Origin: Closterium sp. Naga37s-1
Lineage: Eukaryota > Streptophyta > Zygnematophyceae > Desmidiales > Closteriaceae
Assembly (NCBI GenBank): GCA_947471745.1
Contig: CANJKZ010001158.1
Coordinates: 496,001 to 560,000 of the forward strand
Direction of reading: 5' to 3'
Length of the DNA stretch: 64,000 nucleotides
Part shown: in pieces, positions 43,820-56,415 of the stretch
How positions within the stretch are numbered: the stretch's first letter is position 1
Layout: each line of letters starts with the position of its first letter
Program-made: the position numbers and the translations under genes
The notes under the pieces: generated by a model
Databases searched by the model: none
The model's input: the letters and a program-made list of their open reading frames with translations, nothing else
Told to the model about the DNA's origin: nothing

Positions 43820-46800
43820 TCACCCGCACTTGAGTCTCTGGGCTGCCAGCGCTAATCTTTGCTCCGCGGAAACCAGAGCATCCGCCACTGTCGCGTCCTC
43901 GTCCACAGCAGCAGAATCCAGATTCGCTGCTGCACCGCGATCCACCAGCGGGAACGCGCGGCCATCCCTGGCGCCAAAGGCGTTGGAGAGGCGCATGGCG
44001 GTTTGGGATGCGGGATCAAAGCTCGAAAGGGACGAAGACTCCATCAACGACTGCTGCACCCTTCTGTTGCCCACAGCCCCTCTTCCTCGTGTGCTCCCCG
44101 CTATGCGCACTTGGGAAAGCGAGATGCCGGTGCATGGCACGATGCGGCTGCATGCCAGGTCGATGCCGCGAATGATGCCCCGGCCCTTGGTGGCATCGGC
44201 CGTGGCGGTGACGTTCGTGTACGTGATGTTGAAGATGGAAAGTGCCTGCACACCCGACCCGCATGGCTCTGCGTCACAGTAGTACTGAGGAAGGGGGGTG
44301 GGGGGTTGGAAAGGGGAGGGTGAAGAGGGCAAGCATGAGAGACGGAGCAGGAGGGGCGGATGAGGGGGAGATGGCATGGGATCCAAGCGTGGGTTATATC
44401 ACAGCGCAAAGCGGGCAGGAACAACGAAGTGATGCAGTCAATCAGAGCAACGGACATGATGGTATTACGAGGCACATGACCTTCCTGCAAGAGGCTCATG
44501 AGAGACCAAGCCAAAGTGACATGAGGGCAGGATACGGGGGTAAGGGGCGTCCGGGCATGGCACCTGGTCGATGACAATGGGGCGGTCGACGTTGAGCATG
44601 GTGATGTTCTCATACCGCACGTTGAACACGGAGCCACTGCCGCCCTGGTACGTCTTGATGCGCACCCCGTTGGAGAGCCCTGACAGCACCGAGTTGGTTA
44701 CTGTCACGTTGGACACGCATGCAGTCTTGCCACCGTAGCCCAGACTCCCGATGCTGCACGCACAAGGGCGCACATGCGCAGCCATGCATGAGTACACAGG
44801 GAGCGCACATGAGTTGAGCGGTGCACAAGGTGCAGTGCGGTACCCACCGTGTGGCGGACACCCATCTATGCAGGCCATGGGACATCCACGCCCATCATGA
44901 AATCATGCTCCCGGTAGCCCCACACGCGCTTCCCCCTCTTCCCGCTTCACCTGATGCCGTGGCCGGCGGTGCACGTCACGTTGTTGATGCTGATGCCCGA
45001 CGACCCCGCCACGATTGACACGTCGTCATCGCCTGGAGATCAGATCAAGAGCACGCAGGGGGATACACACGCGAGGCGGACGGGCAGGCAGCTTCGGCAA
45101 GATCCAGAAAGATAACCTCAAGCAGGGCGGGGAAGTGATACCTAAAATCACAAACTTGTTGAACGCTACAGCGTAGTTGTAACAGGACGGTAGAGTGCCC
45201 ACCCACCTCCGTGCAACCATGAGTCGCTGATGCTGACGTTGCTGCACGCTGACACGTGGATGCTGTCCGTGTTGGGGCTGGAGCCAGGGCTGCGCGTCGC
45301 GATACCTCTCACCGCAGCGCCTACGCACGATCGCAGCACCAGATGCATCATGGGCGCGTTGCTGAGAAGGACAGCAGCCAGGGCAGGGGCAAAAGGGATC
45401 CAATCACGAGATCATTGGTACCAGGCGAGTTGGAAGGTGCTATCACGAGGCGGACGGAGTCGGCCGTCAAAAGGCTGCTTCAGAGGCACCGTCTATGGGA
45501 CGAAGCGTCCTCAGAGAATGGTTGCGAGCGGTCCCGACATCATCCCTCCCAGAAGTCTCTGTCAGCCTCTCCAACGCTCACCTCAGTGTGATTCCCGTCA
45601 CCACCACTCGCCGCATTTCCGCCAGCAGCAGCAGGTGCGGCCGGCTATTCGCCGGTCGCCGCCACAGCAGGTCACCTCCGCCGTCAATCCTGCCGGCGCC
45701 CGCGACAGTCAACCCGTCCACCCGCGTTATCACCATCACGGCGCCACGACCAGTTCGTTTCGCAGCATTCGGCTCAAACTGCAGCAGCCCGTCGATCTGC
45801 GATCGAGGGCCCTCGGGGCATATATAAGAGACAGAAGGAGGCGGGAAATAAGGAGCCAATCAGGATGGAAAGAGGCGGAAACCATGTGGGGACGGCAGAT
45901 AGCGTGAGTTAGGAGAGGACGGCCTTACAACGGGTAAAGATCCCTACGATCATTGAAAGTATGCACGTCACGGATGTTACCTGGATGAGCAACCCGTTTC
46001 CTCGGCACGGCCCGTGCCATGTGATCCACGAAGCTACCAGGAACGTCCGTCCGGCGGGCAGGAGCAGCGTCGCCCGCTCCGGCGCAAGAGCTGCATCTAT
46101 GGGGATCGTCGCGCCGGCGTCACCGCTGGCGGTTCCTTGGACCGGCATCGCCGCAGCATCCGTCGTCAGCTGACGTGGAGTCAGCTGCGAGGCCACCGCA
46201 CCATCATTGCGCGCGGGGCTTGCACTGCCCTGCTGCTGCGCCACTCGTCGCTCGCCTTGCTCCGCCGCAGTTGAGGCAAGCGCCGCACTCGCTGCCAATC
46301 TATCGCCAGCGCTGGGAACCGCGTTTTCCCCCGAGTTTCTCTTGTCGGGCTTGCTGGGTTCCGTGTCGCTCGCGTCCGCTTGCTTCTTGAAGGAAAGCCC
46401 GCTGGGAGAGGAAGGCGTCGGCGCGGTGGGTCGAGCCGCTCGGCCACGGGGTGCGGAAACGGGTGCGCGATACGCGCACGCAGCGGCGAACGCGGCGTTG
46501 AGAGCTGCGGTGTCGTCCTTAACGCCGTTCCCCGCGGCGCCGAATGCCCGCGGGTCGAAAACGCTGACTAAAGGTGGCGGAGAGGAGGGACTGGATGATG
46601 ACGCGGACTGCGCAGAGGTGGCGGGGAGGCGGACGAAAGTGAGCGGAGCAGACGTTGATTGCGCGGAAACTTGCGGGGTCGGCTCAAATGAAGGTTGAGG
46701 GAAGGTTGCGGAGTGTAGAGAAGGAGAAACGGCGCCTGATGTTGAGATGCTTCGTGCAAGAACGGTCGTGAGAGGAGCAGCAAGAGAGGCGACGGTCAGC

Positions 46801-47543
46801 GGTACTTCCGACGAGGCAGAGGCAGAGGTAGTGACTGGCGCAAGCGGATTTGGAAGCGAAGGCTGTGAAGACAGCCAGGGACTGGCGAGAGGATATGGCG
46901 GGATGACCTCGGCGGCGCCGGTACGGAAAGATCGATCGGAAGTCGCACCCTCCGTGGGCTGACTCACAGTCGGAGAGACTTCCACAGGTCTGCCGATCCA
47001 ACCCCTTTTCTCCGCAGATGAAGATATGTCACCGGAGGTGGGCTGGCCTGGTTGGACTGCTACCGCCAATGGCTCCGGTTCGCCATGGTTACTATCTTCT
47101 CCAGCTGTTGCTGCTACTGGTGAAGCGGGTGATTGTAGATTGCTGAACGACGCCGATTGAGGCATGCCTGTCTCTGGATCTGACAGCTCCGTCACGAAAT
47201 CCTCCTTCGCGTGATCGCTTATCGCGCCGTGATACGCGTCGGCCTCGTCTGACGGCGATGCGTTTGCCGAAACAAGATCTTCCGTGTAGCGGCGCGGCAC
47301 TGGGGTCGCAGACGCGTCCACTGTGGCGGCTGCGTCGCGGATCTGGATGCGATCATCCTGCGAGCTCCGCGGTGCTAGAAGAACGAGATCCTGCAGGTTT
47401 TGCGGGTCTGACGAGGGAATCGATACTTGAAGCGGAAAGGTCAACTCAGTCGGCTTCTGTTGGGAGAGAACGCCTCGCGACGCCACAGCAATGAGGGCAA
47501 CCACGGTTATCAAAGCGGCGTGCGATCTCACACGTATCGGCAT
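43820..47543 (-). CDS. Secreted polygalacturonase-like glycoside hydrolase family 28 (copy 1)
   Basis: Hydrolyses homogalacturonan (pectin) in the wall, by family. Exons: 47543-45981, 45796-45582, 45361-45207, 45032-44951, 44753-44564 and 44284-43820, giving about 889 residues. A signal peptide (MPIRVRSHAALITVVALIAVASRG) precedes a Ser/Thr/Pro-rich arm of about 300 residues. The catalytic beta-helix starts near residue 328 (FDPRAFGAAGNGVKDDTAAL). All four GH28 motifs are present: SPNTDS, GDDDVSI, GHGIS and RIKTYQGG. A low-complexity insertion of about 130 residues (residues 360-488) interrupts the first helix turn before LLLPAGRTF. The upstream in-frame ATG at 47693 was rejected because the signal peptide starts at 47543. 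The last exon is read to the first stop; a splice at GTGAGT there is possible. Confidence 0.9.
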
Positions 47544-48707
47544 TTGCGGGTATGGTTGTAGGCAGCTATGAACACGACTCGACTTCAAAGCTAGTATAAC
47601 TGGGGCTGAGGGGATTATGACAACGAACAGACGCAAAAGCGTCACTTCAAGCTGCTGTTTTTGTTTCCCCAGACCAGCTTCTCTCCGTCTCATGTCTCCA
47701 TTTCCAAATCTGCGAAATGCTTCTTCTCATCCCTGCAGCGCACCGTGCGTGGGCGCGGAATCTCTAGATTTTGCCGCACGGCACGGCTCTGCGCGATGCG
47801 GGTGGCGGTAATCTGCCAACTTGTTTCGCTACAGACATCATCTCAGTTTCACTCAAAGATGTGTAAGACTATTTACAGGTCATTCGGTTAATCAAGGCCG
47901 TTTTGCTTATGTTTTCCTTACTGAAGCAAACTGCAAAGCAAGCAACTGGCAAAGAAATGAGTTGGTTCAGAGAAAGAAAAAAACCAGTATTGGCCATTTG
48001 CATGTGATGTACCCAATTCTAAAATCTGCATCCTCTACTTGCAATTAAATAGATGGATTATTGTCTATTACATCACCGGCCAATTCCTCCTATCTTGCGC
48101 ATAACAAAGCATTACAGTTAGTTTACCAATAAACCTTCAGGTCTGATTCGCGAACACAGCTTGATAAATCAATACAACAAACAATACATAAGCCAAGTAC
48201 TGAATGGGACCAAATTGCCTTTCCTCTCCTCATCCTACCTCCATCCAAGTGCAGGTACTTCTATCACACGGGCTCATGGTTCTCCTTGGAAAAAAACTCT
48301 GGTTGCATTTACTGAGCGTGGAAAAGGCATGAATGGCCCAGAGCCGGGTGATGATGGTGGTGCTGAAGGCAGCGACGGAGCTAAGTGTTCATGTCTCAAG
48401 AGCCAGGTACTGATGGCTGTTGCATGCTGGACTGTTGACGTGGCTGGCTGGATGCTCAGAGGTAGCAAAGCATCGGTCATTGGGGTGGAAGGAAGTGCGG
48501 GTGCAGCATCAGGAATCTGCGATGCCATGTTGATCCAGTCCTCTGATCCTATTGACGACGCCCACGCAAGGCCACTCCTGCATGATAATGAAACCAGCGT
48601 AGCCAGGCAGAAAGAGTTGGAGTATTAAAAAACAGTGAAGTGAATCATACAATGCACTAACATGACGAGAAGTAAGCTTGAAGAGGCAAATGAGAAATCG
48701 GGGAATC
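47544..48707. other. Spacer between the two polygalacturonase genes
   Basis: Holds the promoter of copy 1 and the 3' end of copy 2. It is AT-richer than the genes around it. No coding region is recognised. Confidence 0.5.
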
Positions 48708-51700
48708 TCACCCTCCACATTTCTTGTGTTCGGCTGCAATGCTGCTGGCTCTTGATCGGGAGAGGGCCCGCTCCCATTTGGGACCGGGAGACACATTGAT
48801 GCTCGTGCCAAACGCATTCTGGTAAATGCCCTTCAACCCCTCCCCCTTGCTGTGCCGAATGTTTACATCGCGCATGGTGATCTTCCCACACGGCACTCTC
48901 TCACTGCACGCCAACTGGATGCCGCCACTGCTGGAGTAGTTGGTTGTGCCGGAGATGCTCTTATAAGAGATATCAAACACTGCCAGGTTCTCTGGGTGGC
49001 CAGCGCAGGGCTTCCTCTCACAGTAAAACTGTTCCATGTGATGGGCAGGGAAAGAGACACAATGCAGCACAGAATATCAGCACAGCAGGTCCAAAGGAGG
49101 GAGGTTGTAAGCAGAGAGAAGTGCAAGGCATGAAACAAAGAAGGGCGATGTTAGAATAGAGTTGTGTGCACATACCTGGTTGATGACAATGGGGATGGTC
49201 ACGTCCCGCATCCTGATATTCTCATATCGAATGCCATGCACTGTGCCCTGGCCGCCCTGGTACGTCTTGATGCGCAGCCCGTTCTGCAGCCCCACCAGCG
49301 TTGCGTCCTGCACCGTCACACCCGACACACATGCCAGCTCGTGCTCCTTGCCCAGACTCCCAATGCTGCTCCATCACCACACCAGGATGGGAGGCGGGTG
49401 ACAGGGAAGAGTTGAAGGTGGTGCCGGAAAGTGGATAAGGTGGCCATGTATTCCTGATGTCATGCATTCCTGGTGCCATGCATTCCTGGTGCCATGCATT
49501 CCTGGTGCCATGCATTCCTGGTGCCATGCATCCCTCCCTGATGCCATGAATCCCTGATGCCCGGCATACATGTGTTCTTGATACTATCGGGCGTGGCCAA
49601 GTGCATACCTGATGCCATGGTCAGCAGTGCAGAGCACATCGCGGATGATGATGTTGGAGGAGGAGCCAACAATCGACACGTTGTCGTCACCTGCTCAGGC
49701 ACAAGGGGAGGCCACCCACACAGCCACATGGAAACCCGAGGCTTTGAGTGTGTTGAACGCAGTGTGTGAGAACGGAAGCCAATGCAGTATGGTAGCAGTG
49801 CCAGGCTGCACACAGCAGGGACAGGGGCGAATCTTCGCTTGCCCCCCTCGGGGGCTTAAAGTATTTTTGGGTTTTTTTGTGGTGGGGGAGGGGGGGGGGG
49901 GGTGTGAGGAGAAGAGGTGGGGAGAGGGGGGGGGGTTGGGGGCCCCTCAGCTCGTGCCCTGCAAGCACCACCCTGCCCTCCACAGCCCAGCAATTCCTGT
50001 CCCCTTACCCCACAGGCTGTCCCCTTTAACCCACTCCCTTGCGCTGCTCACCGCCGTGCAGCGTGCAGTTCTCGACGACGACGTTTTTGACGACGCCGAG
50101 GTGCACGGAGTCGGTGTTGGGGCTGTTGTAGGGGCTGTCCGTGGTGAAGTCGTGGATCCACACGTTGCTGCTGTACACCACTCTCAGATGCATCATCGGC
50201 GGGTTCCTGTCAGAGTGGGGGGACCAGGCAGACCCAGCAATGGCAGACGACGCGGGTGTGATTGATGCGATGGTGCTCAGTGGTGGGAGGGTGGGAGGGA
50301 GGGTCACGCTTGAGCAGAAGAGGGAGGAACTGTTGCGGTATGGACGGTAAGCGGTTTCAGCGGCAACAATGTCATGGCAGCAGCAGCATTGGGGCAGGAG
50401 AACGAGTGCAAAAACATTGCAACAAAATTGAGAAACACACAAACGAGTACACCTGCTCCTTGCCAATCGGTTCGTTCACTGCTACGGGGACAGACAATGT
50501 GGAAGGGGTAGGAAAGGTATGCACTGCGAATACAGTGCACGAGCAGCGGAGACCTTGTAATTTGAGTGTTCTGACAGTTGACAATGGGCATGGGTGGGGC
50601 AAGGCGCGTTTTGCGCATGGTTCCAGAGGTCCCACATTTCGTGGAAAAGCAGCAACTCACTTGAGCGTGATCCCTGAGACCTCCACCCCCTCGCACAGCT
50701 TCGCCTCCAGCAAGTACGGCCTGTGCGAACCACGCCCCCACACCACCTGCCCCCCGCCGTCGATCACGCCCGACCCCGCGATCACGAGCCGTCTGATCTT
50801 CTGAAAGCTGATGATGGGGTTTTGCGCCAGCACGCCGCGCGGATACGCGGATATGCGCCCCTCCACGCGGACCAGCAGCCCCGCGCCCCCGCACGGCCCC
50901 TTCCACACGAAGTTCTTCGACCGCACGAAGAACGTGTATCCGCGCGGGAACAGCAGCGTCGCGCGCGCCGGGCTGCTGCCGCTGTACCTGCACGCGGCGA
51001 GGAACGCTTGGTTCATTGCGCCGCTGTCGTCTGTGGTGCCGTCACCCACACCGCCGAATTCGCGCACGTTGTAGATGCCGTCCCTGGGAGCGGGGTCCGG
51101 CGGCGGGGAGCGTCGGGGCGGTGGCGGAGAGCGCCGCACGTACGGGGGAGGGGATCGGCGCCTTGGCGGCGGAGAACGTCGGCGATGGGGAGGCGGGGAA
51201 CGGCTTCGACGCGGAGGTGGGGAACGACGCCTTCGAGGCGGCGGTCTGCGGCGAGGGGGCGGGGAGGCGCGCGGGGGAAGCGGAGGAGCCACGGGTTTCG
51301 GGGGAGGGGGACTACGGCGCCGGGGGGGAGGCTTGTGCCTCTTGGGAGGCGGAGGGCGGCGGCGGAAGATTGGGGGGAAACGCCTGGGAGGTGGATGGTG
51401 CTTCTTTGGAGGGGGACTGCGCGGTAGCGTAGGCGTGGTTCTCGAGGGCGGCGGGGAGGAGCGAGGAGGGGGGCGAGGAGGGGGGGGAGGAGGGGAGCGA
51501 GGAGGGGGGCGAGGAGGGGGGGGAGAGGGAGGAGGACGGGGAGGAGGTGATGGCGGAGGTGGACGGGGCGGGGGGGATGGAACAATTAGCGGAGGAGACG
51601 GCGGTGGCGGAGCAGGTGGGGGGAATGGCGGAGGAGGACTTGGTGGCGGCAAGGCGTCTGGCGGTGGCGGGGGAGGCGGGGGTGGCGAGTCAGCGAGTGT

Positions 51701-53549
51701 GCCGGCGGAAGTGGTGCTGTCGAAACCAGAAAGGAGCGCTGCGGAAGGTGGTGGGGGAGCCTGTAGGGGAGCGATAGGGGGCGGTGGAGGGGGAATAGCG
51801 GCCCGAGGGGGCGGAGGGGATGGCAACGATGTTGCACCGCTAGGTTTGGCCGGGCGAACGGGACGGCGGAAGGGTAGGAGGAAGGAGAAGAGAAAGCGGC
51901 GGAGGAAGTGATCGGGGGCAGGGACGGGCGGAGGGGGCGGGGGAGGGGGAACGGGAGGGGGAGGTGGAGGCGGAGGGGGAGGGGGGAGGGGAGGGGGAGA
52001 GGGAGGAAGATGAGGGGTGGAGTGCATTGTGGGAAGGGCAGGCGTGTGGGAAGGTGCAGGGATAGGATGCGGATACAGCGACGGAGGATGTGGCGGAGGC
52101 GGCACCGGCACTAGACCTAGCGGTGGGCATGTAGCGGCAGCGGGAACGAACGGAGACGGATCTAAAGAGAACTCCCCAGCCTCGCGGCCTGCATCGGCTG
52201 CCTCGCCGGACGTGGCAACGAGGTGGTTCGGTTTGACGTTCGACGTGAATACGGACGGCTGGACGTCCGGCAGCGGCTTGAACGGGTAGAGCAGGTGCAG
52301 ATCCGAGGAGTTGAGCGGGCACGCCGTTGCGTTGAACGCCCACGCCTGCTTCTGCGCGGAGCCACTAAGGGAGATCCGCGCTGACTGTGGCGGCTGCTCC
52401 CGCACTCGGTGCCTGGCGCCGCTGTGCAAAACCACGCGGCGCGAGAGGCGCGGAGTGGGGGAGAGGGGCTCCGGGTGGTTGCGGACGGTCCTCGGGCCCA
52501 CGCCGATGGACGGCTGGTGCACGCGGCGCGCGGCGGTCAGGTTTGACGGGAGAGAATGGTTGAAAAGCGGAGGGCGGAGGATTAGAGAGTCCGCGAAAGG
52601 AAGTGGGGAGGAACGGCTGCGGAGCGAGCAGTTGGGGATTCGAGTGTGCACGCAATGCGGGGGGGCATAGAAGCAAGCGGGGAGGGGGGAGCAAGCGGCG
52701 AGAGGCAAGGGCCTATCGGCGTGCCATACGCAGTGGTCGATGGTGCAAGGATCGCCATCGTCACATGCCGCTGTTGGGATTGGGGAAACAAGAATGGGAC
52801 GATGGCGAATATTTGAGCGCGTAGCAGAACAGCAGTCGTCTTGTACAAGTAAAGCATGTCTCAACGACTTCACATGACGTGGCGCATCACCAAGTCCTTG
52901 CAAGCACTTTAGGAGCAGTGCTCCTATCAAACAGCGGCCGTGAGGCTCTCACCTGGTCGGACGACGGCAATGTCACACGACGAAGTGAGCAGGAAGCGGC
53001 AGTCGCCCGACAGCCCCGTGCAGCCTTCCGCGGGTGCCCAGGCGTCTTCCAGATTCAGCAAAGGACTGATGGCGAGATGGCGCACAAACAAGGTGAAACG
53101 GAGCAGCCGTTGGAACACGCGAGCAGCCAACGGTACTAGAAACAGTTATCATGTTAGGTGAAGTGCGATCGGCCGTGAAACACATCTAGTAAAGACCCAA
53201 TCCAGGGTTTTCTCTATGCTGGGTACTAGAAGGAGAAGTGACTACTCTGTAGTGCGCACCTGACAGGATTCACGTCGATCTTTCTGAACAGTTCGCCCAC
53301 GACGTCAAACACGCATGCTTCCGTCGGCGGATCTGCGCTTATTGCGTCGCCGTCGCTGTTTCGCTCGTGAGGAGGCACGGTTTCGCCTAGAAGCTCTCGT
53401 TCTCGAGGCTCAGGCTCTGCGTAGCTCACTCGGTCCCGCAGCGAGCTGCTGCGGTGAACGGCGGAAACCACGGGGGGTCCACATGCTAGCAGCGTGAGCA
53501 GCGCACATAGGAGAGGCAGACTGTGCTGTAAACGGACGACAACCTGCAT
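48708..53549 (-). CDS. Extensin-like/polygalacturonase fusion, glycoside hydrolase family 28 (copy 2)
   Basis: Exons: 53549-53260, 53065-52953, 52770-50661, 50206-50052, 49690-49609, 49365-49176 and 49028-48708, giving about 1086 residues. A signal peptide (LPLLCALLTLLACGPPVVSA) is followed by a Cys-containing N-terminal region with DDGDPCTIDHC. From about residue 350 to 698 comes a proline-rich arm of [11 protein letters not shown] and RRRSPPP blocks. The GH28 domain then starts (YNVREFGGVGDGTTDDSGAM). GH28 motifs: SPNTDS, GDDNVSI, DHGIS (the usual GHG has become DHG, the His is kept) and RIKTYQGG. Exons of 155, 82 and 190 bases are identical in length and phase to those of copy 1, so the two are tandem paralogs. 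A wall-anchored pectinase is inferred. Confidence 0.88.
49452..49548. repeat. 16-bp minisatellite (TGGTGCCATGCATTCC)
   Basis: About five imperfect tandem copies lie in the intron 49366-49608 of polygalacturonase copy 2. Confidence 0.85.
51075..52120 (-). repeat. Proline-codon repeat region of polygalacturonase 2
   Basis: On the + strand this is a G-rich stretch (GGAGGGGGG and CGGCGGAGG runs). On the - strand it codes for the Pro/Arg/Ser arm. The frame is open throughout and joins directly to the GH28 domain, so it is coding rather than intronic. Confidence 0.85.
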
Positions 53550-56415
53550 TGTGCTGCACAGTCAGCTCGGCTGGTGGTGTGTCTGCTCGGTGTTCTCCAC
53601 GACATCTCCGACGTGTATACCGTCACTATTCCATCCCCAAAAGGGTCACTTAAATGAACATTGACCCTACATACAAGCTACAATGTGCATTCGAAGTCGG
53701 TACTTCAAAGCCCCGGAGTATGTTTAAACCGCAAGGAACGGCAGCAACGGCAGCTGGTGTGATTGACGCCTAATACCTCGGAACTTCGCAGGGCACAACT
53801 GTCCTGATATCGTTAGGACAGACGGTCTAGTCTGGCAGTTCAGTAGTCCTTCACGCCAATGAAGTGCGTGGACAAGAACTTCATGTACCTATGGCACGAA
53901 GACAGAACACGGGACCAGCGCAATGCTCCTCTCATTCGCGATTTGAATCTTTGCAACATGTGCACAAATGCAGAAACGGAAGTAAATCCATATTCACGAA
54001 GCTTTGCACCATAGAACCACAAGAGAGGGCTTCTGCGTATGAAGCTGGACCTCCACATGGTTGTTCCCTACAACAACTCATGTCTCTCTGCTGTGGAGTC
54101 CTCCGAATTTGAATCTTGTACAGTATGTGGCAAACGCGCACGCGCACCCTGTTTGGGAACAATATCACCCTATCCTATTTTCGCCCATCCGGCTTTGACA
54201 ACGCAATCCCTTGCCTGTATTGGAGAAAAGATGTCGGCCCGTCGGCCAACGTCAATACACGACCGACCGTCAACTGACCGTTGTCAAACGATAAACCCAC
54301 TCGGGCTGGGGTCAACCCTGAACACGATGCGGTTTCCCGTGTTTAGGGTTGATTCATCCCTAATCGCATGTCATCCAGATGGGGTTTATTTTTTTTCTGA
54401 CTGCGGAGTGCATTCGAAAAAATTTGCCGACGAGAATGCAACGCAGGTGATATTGGCACAGTTTGCGAGTACACTACGCTGCTCCTGTCTCATCAGAAGA
54501 ATCCAGGGGGAGGCTGAATCCAGGGCTGTCGAGTCGAGCCAATTGGCCCGAGTCGTTTGGCAACAATGGCGCGAAAATACGCTTTTGCAAGGTGCAACTA
54601 CTGTACGCTGGTGCGTGTCAGAGGGAAGGCACTCATTGGCAAGGCATTGCATGGCTGGCGATTCTTCTGAAGCGGAATTTGCTCGAAGATACCTGCCATC
54701 GTGGAAGCAGAAGCTGGTCGCCGTGTGTACACTGCACACTAAACTGGTCCACATGTACATATGAACGCCATTGCTTGGTGTTTGGTTGAAACGAAGGTGC
54801 ATTAGTGCAAACGAGCCCAACATGCATAGAAACAGCTTGTTTTTGCATCTACTGAAGGCAATACAAACTGTAATGATACGGGAGAGGAGAACCAGTGTCA
54901 GGTCACTTTTCTACAACCAGCTCAGCATCCAAATTTTGTGGCACCACGCTGAACCGCATGCCACCTTGCAAATGTAGAATTACACTGGATCAGAAGGATT
55001 GCATCCAGGAATTACCCTGGATGAAGCCTGTTCTCCTTGCTCTTCTACTCCACGGGAGAAGGTAGAGTGAGCTTCTCGAAAGCAGAGGGAATGGTCGAAC
55101 ATAGTGGGGGGCGGGCATTAATTGATGAAGTCGAAGGAGGAGCTGGGGGATGCCCCGGCGAGGTAAAAACGGCGCGACGAGCGGAGGGAGGGGATCCACG
55201 GACGAGATAGCGATGCATTCGACACGAGAAGCGTCGTAACTCGATGGCGTGGCCAATCAGGCAACGAGCGGCTCGAGGAGGGGAGACGGCTCCGATCAGC
55301 GGTGGAGGAAGTGGATGAGATGACTAGGAGGAGAGCAATGAGGTACACGAGGCACGTCATGAGCGGATGCTGCTGCTTGCCCCAACAACCCTGTTGGCGC
55401 TAATGAAGCTCAGATGGTCAGGAACGCTATAAATCACCTCCAAAGTTAGGAGTAGTTTCAAAATGGTGTCATTTTACTGCATGCCTAGTGCAAATGGTTA
55501 TCATTGAAGCAGCAGGTGTATGCGGTATTCTAATACTGGCATAATGTTCGAACCGAATGCTAAAGGCATGACCAAACACTATGTATGATCGACTGGACGC
55601 CGTAGCAGGCGGCATGGTGTGCAGGAGAGACGAAAGTGGGAAGGCAGGGCAATTGTGGCATGGATGCATTGCGATGGGGATCACGATTCGCGAAGTGATC
55701 AAGGCGGAGAGCGGGGCAGCTCGCACAATGTTCCAGTTGTTCTGATTCGCCGCGCGCTAGTCTGTGTTGTGTTGTGCTGTAGTGCAGTGTTCTGTGTTTG
55801 GCGCGAACGTCGAGGCGCAACCATAATTTGTCGGCAAAACATTCCTCATCTCCTTGCAGACCTGTCCTCGATTCGTTTGAGGACGTCCGGATCTCACCAA
55901 TAATGTTACCCGTTGATTTTCTGTACTGTAAGCTAAGAGAGCATACCTAGGCATTGAAACAGGGCCCAATCTGGACAGCAAACCGGGAACCTTAGTTGAG
56001 GAGGAAATTGTCCAAAGCTGACTCCGGGAAAACGGGCCAAATAAGGATTGTAATCAATCCAGTACGGCCGCAATAAGGAATTTACAGTACACGTAAACTT
56101 CTTGTACCAGTATTCCTGATGTGCTGAAGGAAACCCATGCATATAACTGAGGTCTGGAACTGATTGGTGGGCCAGTCAGTCTCAATTTAATACTAGTCCA
56201 TATACCGGTACGATGAGATGCATGACTTGATCTGGCTACAGTGTGTCGAGCACTGGCACACACTGGTTCTCCTGACAAATCACAAGTCCGTACTATCAGA
56301 TTATTGCTCACCACATCCGTACAGCCTACATCCTGCCATCTCTTCCTACAATACTGCCTCTGATTTGCATTGCCCCACAGCAGAGCAACTAGAGGATAGA
56401 CCAGGCCCCAAGTCC
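53550..56415. other. Gene-poor region
   Basis: Apart from one possible small secreted-peptide gene (55118-55360, listed separately) I see no gene in these 2.9 kb. A near-perfect 15-bp hairpin occurs at 54312-54352. Confidence 0.5.
55118..55360 (-). CDS. Candidate small secreted peptide precursor (80 residues)
   Basis: An intronless frame starts with a good signal peptide (MTCLVYLIALLLVISSTSSTA). A basic, Ser/Arg/Pro-rich middle leads to a C-terminal RRFYLAGASPSSSFDFIN directly before the stop. A TATA-like TTTATAG lies on the same strand about 70 bases upstream (55429-55435). The layout (signal peptide, variable region, dibasic site, short C-terminal motif) is that of plant peptide hormones. 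The end weakly recalls IDA-type motifs (F-YL-G---P-S---N), but no known family fits well. It may be a chance frame. Confidence 0.35.
   Translation of the reverse strand: MTCLVYLIALLLVISSTSSTADRSRLPSSSRSLPDWPRHRVTTLLVSNASLSRPWIPSLRSSRRFYLAGASPSSSFDFIN

Noticed and set aside
47543-47693. Upstream in-frame ATG for polygalacturonase 1
   Set aside because: The 50 extra residues would bury the clear signal peptide that starts at 47543.
51075-51911. + strand glycine-rich protein of 278 codons
   Set aside because: It is the antisense of the proline-rich arm of polygalacturonase 2. The - strand frame continues into GH28 motifs and has the signal peptide and introns to support it.
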